Source: Flavobacteriales bacterium
GTDB lineage: Bacteria > Bacteroidota > Bacteroidia > UBA10329
Direction of reading: 5' to 3'
DNA: 64,000 bases
NCBI GenBank assembly: GCA_021739695.1
Contig: JAIPBM010000027.1
Location: forward strand, 1-64,000
This document shows positions 54,101 to 61,306 of this stretch, piece after piece (positions within the stretch are counted from its first letter, which is position 1; every line of letters begins with the position of its first letter). A program made the translations under genes and the position numbers. The notes beneath the pieces are model-generated. The model saw only the letters and a list, made by a program, of their open reading frames with translations, had not been told where the DNA came from and ran no database searches.

Positions 54101-54546
54101 GACATGTTCACATCCATCACCATCGGTTCCATATCGAGGTCGGTAGGGAGGTCGCTCTTGGCTTTATCCACGGCATCTTTCACATCAGAAAGCGCTTCTT
54201 CAACAGGAACATCTGTGTTGAATTCGACAATGATGATGGAGTTATCCTGCACCGAAGTGGAGGTCATCTCATTGATGCCTTTCAGCGGTTTGATCTCTTT
54301 CTCAATCTGACGCGTGATCAGATTTTCGATGTCAATTGGCGAGTTTCCCGGATAAACGGTTCGTACGTAGATCTGTGGCATTACCACCTCTGGAAATAAT
54401 TCCTTTGGCATGGTGGAGTAGGCCAAGATGCCACCACACACGATCAGGAACGTGAGGATGAGGACACTGGTACTGTTTCTAAGTGAAAGAGACGACAGGC
54501 CGTACTCCTTCAACATTCCTTTTTTCTCTGTTGTTTCAGTGCTCAT
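51121..54546 (-). CDS. RND efflux pump inner-membrane permease
   Basis: A 1141-residue proton-driven transporter of the HAE1/AcrB family. It has 12 membrane helices and two large periplasmic porter domains. The TM4 proton-relay region is LGMLVDNGIVTIENIYRLY, where AcrB has an Asp-Asp pair and this protein has Asp-Asn. FPEVVMPQIYVRTVYPGNSP and the late helix IVSLAGIVVNNAIVLIDYI are further family marks. It sits between the periplasmic adaptor and thioesterase genes in a TetR-TolC-MFP-RND operon. Drug, bile salt or lipid export is possible; the substrate cannot be named. Confidence 0.94.
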   Translation of the reverse strand: MSTETTEKKGMLKEYGLSSLSLRNSTSVLILTFLIVCGGILAYSTMPKELFPEVVMPQIYVRTVYPGNSPIDIENLITRQIEKEIKPLKGINEMTSTSVQDNSIIIVEFNTDVPVEEALSDVKDAVDKAKSDLPTDLDMEPMVMDVNMSEMPVMNINLSGDYSVDDLKDYAELLQDKMEVIAEVSSVDLRGALEREININVDVNKMEAVEVSFNDIESAIGYENMSVSGGDILMDQTRRTIRVSGEYTNMDQIANTIVKAEFGNIIYLRDIATVEDGYKERESYARLDGNPVVSLDIVKKSGENLLNATDQVFAILEEAKANRFPSDLKITITNDQSNQVRGQLLNLENSIYSGVILVVIVLLFFLGLRNALFVGIAIPLSMLMSFMILGSMGITINMMVLFALILALGMLVDNGIVTIENIYRLYSEGMSKTDAAKYGVGEIAVPIISSTATTLAAFAPLLFWDSIMGEFMKFLPITLIVVLGSSLFVGLVVNPVLAALFMKREENKGVNLKSLIITVAVEAILSVLFYVGDMFSMGTIFATLAVLTVINAYILRPVSTWFQNSFLVWLEEAYLKTLRFSLSAWRPMALFVFTIVLLFASIALIGVMSPDVEFFPANDPKYVNIFLEAAPGTDIEKTNQTILGVEAEVQEIIDPYRVCVNSVVTNIGSGSNDPMDGPPAGETPNKAKITISFKEFEEREGISTSDVMKALSENLNKRAGIIMNIQKNREGPPAGKPINIEVSGEEFETLIATAEKLKAEIAAKNIPGVEGLKLDLETGKPEIMVNVDRARARMFGLSTAQIGGTLRTALFGKEISKYKEGEDEYPIMLKLQDNYRYDVSSLLNQRITFRDMTTGKIKQVPISAVADISFTSSYGAVKRRDQDRTITIWSNVIEGYNATNINAQIQEEFGEYPMPEGYALRFTGESEEQEKAAAFLGKAFMIAIALIVLILVSQFNSAIKPAIIVGSVAFSTIGVFLGIIAFGDTISVIMTGIGIVSLAGIVVNNAIVLIDYIDLTRARKREELGMPEGSVLPLNEAVECIIEGGKTRLRPVLLTAITTVLGLLPLATGMNINFYTLLSELDPQIYFGGDNVAFWGPMAWTVVYGLSFATFLTLVIVPVMYLLVEQVVIYFAKPVIPGQED

Positions 54547-54576
54547 AAACGATGGTGTTTACAAATTGCTTTTAGC

Positions 54577-55713
54577 TTATCCTTCAATTCTTACAAGGTC
54601 GCCATTAGCTACCTCGTTGTATCCTTCAACAACTACACGGTCACCGCTCATAAGACCTTCCGTAACACGCGTCTTTCCGTCACTTGTGCGGCCAGTTTGA
54701 ACGTATTTTTTCACGGCCTTGGTTTTTCCGTCTTCTTCAACGATCACGAAAAGGAAAGCACCTTTGGCATCTTTACCAATGCTAATGGCAGGAACAACCA
54801 ATGCATCCTTCACCTCAAAATCCTTTATTCTTAGTGTGGCAACTCCATTCGGTTTCAGTGCTCCTGTCGAATTAGGAACGCGCACTTCTACGCTGAATGT
54901 TCTGTTAGATGGATTGATGATGTTGCTTACCTGACGGATGGTAGCGCTTGTAGTGATTCCGAATGAAGGGAAATCGACATCCACATGGGCGTTTTCCTTC
55001 ACTGATTGCACGTAGTTCTCGGAAACATCTGCCTTTACCTTCATTTCGCTCATGTTCACCAATGTGAGCATTGGTAGGCCAGGAGCAGCCAATTCGCCTT
55101 CTTTCTGATAGATGCGGTCTACAACACCAGCAAATGGAGCTTTTACGGTGCTCATGGCCATTTGGGCTACGAGCGTTTCTCGTTTTTTCTGGGCACTTTC
55201 TAAGCGGTTTTTAGCTTCCAGGTATTGAATCTCAGAACCGATCTTCTGTTCCCACAAACGTGCTTGTCTGTCGAAGACTGTCTGTGCCAATTCAATCCCA
55301 TTGTCAATTTCCTGCAAACTGGTCTGGAATACACTCACGTTCAGCGTGGCAAGCGTTGCTCCAGCAGTCACTCTGTCTCCTTCTTTTACAAGGATCTGCT
55401 TGATCTGTCCGCCTTGCTCTGGGCTGATGTTGGCCTGCTCTACAGCTTCCAAACTTCCATTTACTTCAAAGTGATGCTCAAATTCTTCTGGCGATACTTT
55501 TTTCACCTCAACCAGAATTCCCACCTCTTTTTTCTCTCCAAAAGTTGGGTCTTCAGCCAGAAGGTCTTGTTCCATCTTGTTCACTTCATTCTGAAGCTTT
55601 GCCAGCTCCACTTTCTTGGCTTCAAGCGCAGCTTTTTTCTCTTCGAGGGTTTTTTCTCCTCCGCAAGAGGCAAGTCCTAAAAGCACGGCAAGTATTAAAA
55701 TGTTTGTTCTCAT
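54577..55713 (-). CDS. RND periplasmic adaptor (membrane fusion) lipoprotein
   Basis: A 378-residue lipoprotein. The signal ends LGLASC, with Cys17 as the lipidated residue. A coiled-coil hairpin (about 25-50 and 110-180), a lipoyl-like domain (GSLEAVEQANISPEQGGQI; KEGDRVTAGATLATL) and a beta-barrel domain (about 210-300) follow, as in AcrA/MexA adaptors. It links the RND permease to the TolC-type channel. It lies 30 bp before the permease gene in the operon. Confidence 0.94.
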   Translation of the reverse strand: MRTNILILAVLLGLASCGGEKTLEEKKAALEAKKVELAKLQNEVNKMEQDLLAEDPTFGEKKEVGILVEVKKVSPEEFEHHFEVNGSLEAVEQANISPEQGGQIKQILVKEGDRVTAGATLATLNVSVFQTSLQEIDNGIELAQTVFDRQARLWEQKIGSEIQYLEAKNRLESAQKKRETLVAQMAMSTVKAPFAGVVDRIYQKEGELAAPGLPMLTLVNMSEMKVKADVSENYVQSVKENAHVDVDFPSFGITTSATIRQVSNIINPSNRTFSVEVRVPNSTGALKPNGVATLRIKDFEVKDALVVPAISIGKDAKGAFLFVIVEEDGKTKAVKKYVQTGRTSDGKTRVTEGLMSGDRVVVEGYNEVANGDLVRIEG

Positions 55714-55732
55714 AGTGATGATGGCGTTTCTA

Positions 55733-57079
55733 TCAGTTGTTTTCTAAAGCTTTGTATAGTTCAAGTTTGGCATCCATGGCCGAGAATAAGGTATTAATGT
55801 AATCGGCCTGAGCCTGCACCAGTTGATTCTCTACAGTTGTCAATTCCATGCTAGTGGCCATTCCTTCTTTATAACGGAAAAGGGTTTTTTCCTTGATTCG
55901 GGTGGCCAGGTCAATGTTCTTTTCGCTCGTTTCGAGTTGTTCTAAGGCAGATACAAAACCATCTCTAGCTGTAATTGCTTGCAGCGTGAGTGCTTGTTCC
56001 ATGTCGGCCAATTTGTTCTTGATCTTCTGTTGTTCCAATTTGGCCTTGTTGATGCTGGAAAGACCACCAAGGTTGTCCCAGATAGGCACACTCAGTTTTA
56101 CTCCCCAAAGCGTTTGCGGATACCATGATTTGCTTCCGTCAAAGAAGTCGAATTGGTTTCTGAATGCCTGATACTTGTAATCGAAGAATGCGTTCAGTTT
56201 TGGATAGTATTTGGCTTCTTCCAGTTTTACCAGATACCCGTGCATCACCACATCCTGCTTTATCAGATTGTAGGCAAGGTTTTCATCCAACTTCAGTTCT
56301 TGAGAAAGCAGCGATTCACTTGATTGCAATGTCCAAAGTGTTTCGAGGTCGTCCTTAAGTATGATCGGAGTCTTAACTGGCATACCCATCTGGTACTTAA
56401 GAAGATTGAGCGTTGCTTCGTGCTGACGTTTGGCCATTTGCTCGCGGTTTTTCAGCGTGTTCATCAGAAGGTCCAATTGCTCCACGTCCATTTCTTCTGC
56501 AAAACCTGCTTTATACAATTCCTTGGTTTCAGCCACTGTTTTTTCCGTGTTGGCGATATTCACTCCCAGAAGACGAACATTTTCTTTGGCTATTTGAGAC
56601 GTGTAGTATGATTCGGCAATGATCGTCTCAATTTCGTTCTGGGTCATTTTGGCCATATCGCGGCTCATTTTCTGATAACCCTTGGCGCCTTTTACACCAA
56701 TGATGTAATAGCCATCAAAAAGTTGAAGCCCAACCGTAAGACCTGCATCCATCGTATACTTCTGTCCGAACTGGGCAGCAATTGGAGGAGTTCCTGCAGG
56801 TGCACCGAAAGCTTCGGCCGGAATGATGCTGGTAGGCAGGTCAATGAAATTGGTGAAGTTGGCTGTACCGTTCACAATGGGCAGTCCTTTAGATGCTTGA
56901 ATCCAAACATCCTTATCGGCCTGACTGATGTCAATTTCAGCGGTCTTCGCCTTCTGACTATTCTGTTGTGCAAAATGAATGGCTTCTCGCACGCCCAATT
57001 CCATTACGGTTCCATCCTCCTGAGCCCAGGAAAGGTTGTAGCTGAAAAGAAGGCAAACTGGTATGAGTAGATTTCTCAT
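55733..57079 (-). CDS. TolC-family outer-membrane efflux channel
   Basis: A 448-residue outer-membrane protein. A signal peptide (LLIPVCLLFSYNLSWAQ) is followed by the two-fold TolC repeat, with long helices and short beta segments. It carries LELGVREAIHFAQQNSQKAKTA-like and SVPIWDNLGGLSSINKAKLE motifs of the family. The reading frame could start at the TTG at 57082, but the ATG at 57079 directly follows and was used. The TetR stop lies three bases upstream, and the adaptor gene begins 19 bp downstream. Confidence 0.92.
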   Translation of the reverse strand: MRNLLIPVCLLFSYNLSWAQEDGTVMELGVREAIHFAQQNSQKAKTAEIDISQADKDVWIQASKGLPIVNGTANFTNFIDLPTSIIPAEAFGAPAGTPPIAAQFGQKYTMDAGLTVGLQLFDGYYIIGVKGAKGYQKMSRDMAKMTQNEIETIIAESYYTSQIAKENVRLLGVNIANTEKTVAETKELYKAGFAEEMDVEQLDLLMNTLKNREQMAKRQHEATLNLLKYQMGMPVKTPIILKDDLETLWTLQSSESLLSQELKLDENLAYNLIKQDVVMHGYLVKLEEAKYYPKLNAFFDYKYQAFRNQFDFFDGSKSWYPQTLWGVKLSVPIWDNLGGLSSINKAKLEQQKIKNKLADMEQALTLQAITARDGFVSALEQLETSEKNIDLATRIKEKTLFRYKEGMATSMELTTVENQLVQAQADYINTLFSAMDAKLELYKALENN

Positions 57080-57082
57080 CAA

Positions 57083-57712
57083 TTAGAAAATAGGATTCTG
57101 TGTGTCTAATGTTTTGAATTTGTCTTTCAGGTATTCAATGCCTTTTTCGCTGGCAATGCCACGAATGTGGTAGCGAATGGCTTCGAAATACACTTCTGTA
57201 GGACTGTATTTGGATGCAGGAAATAACTTTTGATCGAAGATGATGTCCATTCGACCGATGTAAATTCCTGTAACGATCGGAATGTTGATGTTATCGCGGT
57301 AAAGCCCTTGCTCAATGCCATCCTTGATGTTTCGAGCCACGCAACCTTGAATATCCTTCACTTTGTATTCTTGAAAGATCTTGAATGCTTTTGGGTAGTA
57401 CTTCTCAAGGTCGTACAAGATAGAAGGATGCATTTGCTTCAAATGCTCGCTTACTCGTTGCGCGATCATGAACATTTCTTCAATGGCATTCTCGCTTTCT
57501 TCGTGTACGAGATTCAGCGCGCACACATCTTGATCTATGTAATACTGAATGGTTCTGCTCACCAATTCAGCTTTATCTGCAACTACCTGATAAAGCGTTT
57601 TTTTGGAAATGCCCATGTGCCGCGCCAGGTCGTCCATTGTCAGACTCTTCACACCATATTGGGTGAAAAGGGCAATGGCCTGATCGATGATATTTTGAGC
57701 TTTCTCTTCCAA
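57083..57712 (-). CDS. TetR/AcrR-family regulator of the efflux operon
   Basis: A 209-residue repressor. The N-terminal DNA-binding domain is AQNIIDQAIALFTQYG followed by LTMDDLARHMGISKKTLYQ, the TetR helix-turn-helix. The C-terminal domain is helical and would bind a ligand. It is the first gene of the operon, so it most likely represses its own transcription and that of the pump genes. No ATG is available upstream in frame; the TTG at 57712 is the best start and lies only eight bases after a -7 element, so translation may be leaderless or nearly so. Confidence 0.9.
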   Translation of the reverse strand: MEEKAQNIIDQAIALFTQYGVKSLTMDDLARHMGISKKTLYQVVADKAELVSRTIQYYIDQDVCALNLVHEESENAIEEMFMIAQRVSEHLKQMHPSILYDLEKYYPKAFKIFQEYKVKDIQGCVARNIKDGIEQGLYRDNINIPIVTGIYIGRMDIIFDQKLFPASKYSPTEVYFEAIRYHIRGIASEKGIEYLKDKFKTLDTQNPIF

Positions 57713-57720
57713 ATCGGCTG

Positions 57721-57728
57721 CAAATGTA
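57721..57728 (-). promoter_or_regulatory. -7 element before the TetR gene
   Basis: On the minus strand TACATTTG matches TAnnTTTG exactly. It is eight bases from the TTG start of the TetR gene. It is probably the promoter of the whole efflux operon and the site of repression. Confidence 0.5.
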
Positions 57729-57930
57729 ACGCATTAAAAACCATGGAAACGAAATGAATGTTAAAAGTTTCCAAAGTTTTTGATATTGCAACATTATCGA
57801 TGATCTATCGAATGGTTTGTGCTTGAAAGAGGTAATACTCCTTCAGTGGAACATCGTTAAACGGCCCGAATAATTAATGCGAGATCAGCAGGAAATGAAG
57901 AGTAAGATTACCCTTGAACTTCAAAAATGG

Positions 57931-58632
57931 TCAATCGTTCAGCCTGAGACGGAACCCAACGCCATGAACATTTTCAATGATAATCTTTGGGTCTTCTTTC
58001 AGGTACTTTCTCAGTTTTGAAATGAACACATCCAAACTTCTACCCGTAAAATAGTCGGTGTTGCCCCAAACGGTGCTAAGGATCAGGTCTCGTTTTACGG
58101 TTTCGTTGATGTTCTGGCAAAGCAATTTCAATACATCCGATTCCTTTTGCGTCAGTTGCCGTTCATCTCCTGAATGGGTAAGTGTATAATTGTTCGGATT
58201 GAAATTGAAGGCTCCGACCACAAATTCGTTCTTCACCGTACTCGTAACATCAGGATAACATCTACTTAGTACTGCTTTCAGTCGCAGCACAAATTCCTGA
58301 TTGCTGAAGGGTTTGGTCACGTAATCATCTGCACCTGCCTTGAAGCCTTTAATACGGTCAGATTCCATTCCTCTGGCGGTCAGAAACACAATAGGTGCTT
58401 GTGGATTCTTCTGTTTCAATTCTTCGCCCAAGGTGTATCCATCCTTTTTGGGCAACATGATGTCGAGAATAGAGATATGCGGTTCGAATTCATGGAACAT
58501 CTTGGCGCCCATTTCGCCATCCTTGGCCCATCTAACGGTGTATCCTTCCATTTCCAGAAGGTCATTGATCACAAAACCAAGGTTTGCATCATCCTCAACC
58601 AACAGAATTCTAAATGCTTGTGTTTTATTCAT
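57931..58632 (-). CDS. OmpR/PhoB-type response regulator
   Basis: A 233-residue DNA-binding response regulator. The receiver domain has VEDD near the N-terminus, the phosphoacceptor Asp57 in ILDIMLP, Thr85 and Lys107 in DDYVTKPFS. The C-terminal winged helix has SGDERQLTQKESDVLKLL and the recognition segment GRSLDVFISKLRKYL. It overlaps the histidine kinase stop as ATGA and is therefore its partner. Target genes are not evident; the small secreted-protein gene on the other side of the kinase start is a candidate. Confidence 0.94.
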   Translation of the reverse strand: MNKTQAFRILLVEDDANLGFVINDLLEMEGYTVRWAKDGEMGAKMFHEFEPHISILDIMLPKKDGYTLGEELKQKNPQAPIVFLTARGMESDRIKGFKAGADDYVTKPFSNQEFVLRLKAVLSRCYPDVTSTVKNEFVVGAFNFNPNNYTLTHSGDERQLTQKESDVLKLLCQNINETVKRDLILSTVWGNTDYFTGRSLDVFISKLRKYLKEDPKIIIENVHGVGFRLRLND

Positions 58633-59894
58633 TTCAAATACGGTAGAAAGATTTTGAAGGTGCTTCCACTTGAGTCGCTGGTCACATCCACCGTTCCGTT
58701 GTGCGCCTGTACCAACGATTTTACGTAGTACAGTCCAAGGCCAAAGCCTTTCACGTTATGGATGTTTCCGGTTGGCACACGATAGAATTTTTCGAAAACC
58801 TGCTTTTTCTGAACGGTATCAATGCCAATTCCGTTGTCTTTTATGAAAATACTGATGCCATTCTTAGTGTCGGATGTGGAGATGAGGATGCGTGGTTCTA
58901 CAAGACAATACTTGATGGCATTATCCAATAGGTTGCGGATGATATTGGTGAAGTGCAGTTCATCCACTTTCAGTTGTGGTTGTTGTGCCTTGAGGTCGAA
59001 TTCGATGATCCCGTTTCGTTCGTCCATCTGGATCTGAACGCTGGCAGCCGCTTTTTCTATCAATTCGTGAATGTTGGATGAGACCAGATTCAGGTCAATT
59101 TCGTTCTTCTCAAATTGCGCCATTTCAAGCACTTTCTCCACTTGTAGTTTCAATCGATTGCTTTCCTCTGCAATCATTTGATAATAGCGGGCACGTTTTA
59201 CCTTATCATCGTCCAGATTTCCAGCTTTCAGCATTTCTGCCGAAGCGCTTATGGTAGAAATAGGCGTTTTGAACTCGTGGGTCATATTATTGATGAAATC
59301 GTTTTTGATCTCGGACAATTTCTTCTGTTTTAGAATGACCCAAAGCGTGTATGCAAAGAAGACAATGACCACCAATAGAATACCCGAACTGAAGAGCCAA
59401 ATGCTCATCTGACTGATGAGGTAACTGTCTTTCTCCGGAAAATAGATGGCGAAATAATGACTGTCGCGTTCCCATTTAGGAAGGTCGGGTGGTGCTGATG
59501 GTTCTGTGGGCTCTTCTGATAATGTGACCATGCCACCGTAAACCAAGCTGTCGGTAAAGCAATCGTAAATGCTGTATTCAAAATTGATGTCGATGTTCCT
59601 GCTTCGGAATGCATCGTCCAACAGACGTTCGAGCAGATACGGATGCAGGGTATCGTTGGTGCTAACGATGAAGTAATTGGAGGAAATTTGGCTTACGGGC
59701 GGCACATCGGAAGAATCCTTGTTAAGGATCATGATCTCCTTGGCCACCGACCGCAAGGCAATATTCACTCGATCGTTGAATTCGCGCTCTCGCAGATCGA
59801 ATGCCTTGTTCATCCAGAAAAGCTGCGTGGCAAACAGTCCGATGATGGAAATGGTTGCTAGCGCGATTACGATTCTGATGGTCTGTCTTGTCAT
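58629..59894 (-). CDS. Sensor histidine kinase
   Basis: A 421-residue membrane sensor. One helix near the N-terminus (IRIVIALATISIIGLFA) and another at about 164-185 flank a periplasmic domain of about 135 residues with no recognised fold. The dimerisation/phosphoacceptor helix is NNMTHEFKTPIS (His206), and the ATPase domain has NLLDNAIKY, DNGIGID and FGLGLYYV. It phosphorylates the co-translated response regulator. The ATG at 59894 was chosen over an in-frame start at 59927, since it begins right before the first membrane helix. Confidence 0.93.
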   Translation of the reverse strand: MTRQTIRIVIALATISIIGLFATQLFWMNKAFDLREREFNDRVNIALRSVAKEIMILNKDSSDVPPVSQISSNYFIVSTNDTLHPYLLERLLDDAFRSRNIDINFEYSIYDCFTDSLVYGGMVTLSEEPTEPSAPPDLPKWERDSHYFAIYFPEKDSYLISQMSIWLFSSGILLVVIVFFAYTLWVILKQKKLSEIKNDFINNMTHEFKTPISTISASAEMLKAGNLDDDKVKRARYYQMIAEESNRLKLQVEKVLEMAQFEKNEIDLNLVSSNIHELIEKAAASVQIQMDERNGIIEFDLKAQQPQLKVDELHFTNIIRNLLDNAIKYCLVEPRILISTSDTKNGISIFIKDNGIGIDTVQKKQVFEKFYRVPTGNIHNVKGFGLGLYYVKSLVQAHNGTVDVTSDSSGSTFKIFLPYLK

Positions 59895-60036
59895 TGCATG
59901 CGAAGTTAGGGTAGTTCCACATTTCATCCTTGATGAAATGCGTTTTCTTATCCAAGCCAGAAGTTCAGATAACCAGCTCAGATAAATTTTGGCACGGCTG
60001 TTGGAAATGCCTAACCGAACGTTAAAAATCTACATC

Positions 60037-60294
60037 ATGAAAAAGTCAATGTTAATGCTCGTATTAGGATTATGTGGTTCAGTTGCTTTTGCACAACAGG
60101 CAGATGCAGGCCAGCCAAACGGACAAGGTAAAATGATTGCCACCAAAGGAGGGAAGCAAGCTCACGAATTAGTTGTTTTTCGCGCTGTGGCAGAAACAAC
60201 GAATGCTGCGGCCACGGAGAGCAACAAACCGATGATGAAGGCTGTGAGTAAGGACTCGAACTCGGCCGTTCAGCCTAAAACGAAAGAAAAATAG
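60037..60294 (+). CDS. Small secreted protein of unknown role
   Basis: An 85-residue protein. The signal peptide MKKSMLMLVLGLCGSVAFAQ is clear, leaving a mature part of about 65 residues that is Gln/Asn/Ala/Lys-rich and probably unfolded. I recognise no family. It is divergent from the histidine kinase gene and is followed by a strong terminator, so it looks like a separate transcript that the two-component system might control. An in-frame start at 59989 would place the signal peptide internally and was rejected. Confidence 0.65.
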   Translation: MKKSMLMLVLGLCGSVAFAQQADAGQPNGQGKMIATKGGKQAHELVVFRAVAETTNAAATESNKPMMKAVSKDSNSAVQPKTKEK

Positions 60295-60311
60295 TGGCGA
60301 ATGCCAAAACG

Positions 60312-60347
60312 AAAAAGGGACGGTTCATGTGAGCCGTCCCTTTTTTT
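60312..60347. terminator. Bidirectional hairpin terminator
   Basis: AAAAAGGGACGG pairs with CCGTCCCTTTTTTT, with a further TCA/TGA pair inside. It has A runs on one side and T runs on the other, so it can end transcription of the small secreted-protein gene and of the convergent lipoprotein gene. Confidence 0.88.
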
Positions 60348-60363
60348 GTTTGATACAATGCTG

Positions 60364-61074
60364 TTAATCGGTCAGCAGTACACTTACCGTATCTGGTTTG
60401 AAACGACCGGTAATGACACCGCTGCTGCTGGTTCCTTCCAATAGTGGCGGACTGTATCTTCTGTTCAATACAAGGCTAACGATGCCTGAATCCACCTGGC
60501 TGAGTTTCACCGAATCGAGCACAATAAGTATGGCGCCAATCGAATCGGTAGAGAAGATGCGTGCATCCGTATTGCCAACACCATCAACGGTAATGGCCAT
60601 GCTTTCGTTGGTATCCAAAGCGGCCCCATCCCAAAAGAAATAGGAAGCCGTATCTCCGAAATGCAGGTCTGAGAGCACAGATGGGAATTGCACTTCGTGT
60701 ATGTCGATGGAATTGGTGAAGGATTTTCCGTCCAGATCTACCCAACGGAATTCGGCCGAACTTTTCAGGCCATCAAACACATTCTGATAATAACCCTCAT
60801 CAGCAATCCATTCCATCTCGGCACCATCTACCAATACGGTACTTGGGTCTGAAAGCATGAGTCGTGTGCCCGTAATGCTGTTGAATCGGAAGGTAGCCGT
60901 GGCGTAGGTTTTATCTACGCTGCCATCGTAATACAATTCAAAGTAGGTCCAGATCTTGTCTTGATCAATGTTCTTTGATACCTCTTTCTTACAAGCAGAA
61001 AATCCTGCGGCAAGAACTACGAAAAGAAATAGTGCTTTTTTCAATTTTATACTTCTATTTTCTGTAACCAACAT
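60364..61074 (-). CDS. Lipoprotein of unknown function
   Basis: A 236-residue lipoprotein: the signal ends AAGFSAC with Cys28 lipidated, followed by KKE, and the rest is rich in beta strand. No family is recognised. Segments such as IWTYFELYYDGSVDKTYATATFRFN suggest an immunoglobulin- or lipocalin-like beta protein. The gene is monocistronic between a shared terminator and the start region of the UnbV-type gene. Confidence 0.78.
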   Translation of the reverse strand: MLVTENRSIKLKKALFLFVVLAAGFSACKKEVSKNIDQDKIWTYFELYYDGSVDKTYATATFRFNSITGTRLMLSDPSTVLVDGAEMEWIADEGYYQNVFDGLKSSAEFRWVDLDGKSFTNSIDIHEVQFPSVLSDLHFGDTASYFFWDGAALDTNESMAITVDGVGNTDARIFSTDSIGAILIVLDSVKLSQVDSGIVSLVLNRRYSPPLLEGTSSSGVITGRFKPDTVSVLLTD

Positions 61075-61235
61075 GCTTTATGCTGGTTCAGCTATGGTTT
61101 TAAGGTGAATGCAAAGTTGTAATTTTTTACTTGGAAGCAGAACATCGAATCTCCTTACGCTTTAAAAGAGGTGGTCGGTAGCGGCACCATCTTTTGTATT
61201 CTACTATACAATCAGAGATAAATTAGTTCCCTGCC

Positions 61236-61268
61236 TTTTGATGCGGTTGATCGGAAATGCTACATTGA
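61236..61268 (+). promoter_or_regulatory. Likely promoter of the FG-GAP/UnbV gene
   Basis: TTTTG (61236-61240) and TACATTGA (61261-61268) are separated by 20 bp. The -7 element differs from TAnnTTTG at its last two positions (TTGA in place of TTTG), but the -33 element and spacing are good. The ATG lies 38 bp downstream. Confidence 0.45.
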
Positions 61269-61306
61269 GCCACTTTTTAGGGATTCTCCAAACCAAATTT
61301 GACCAA

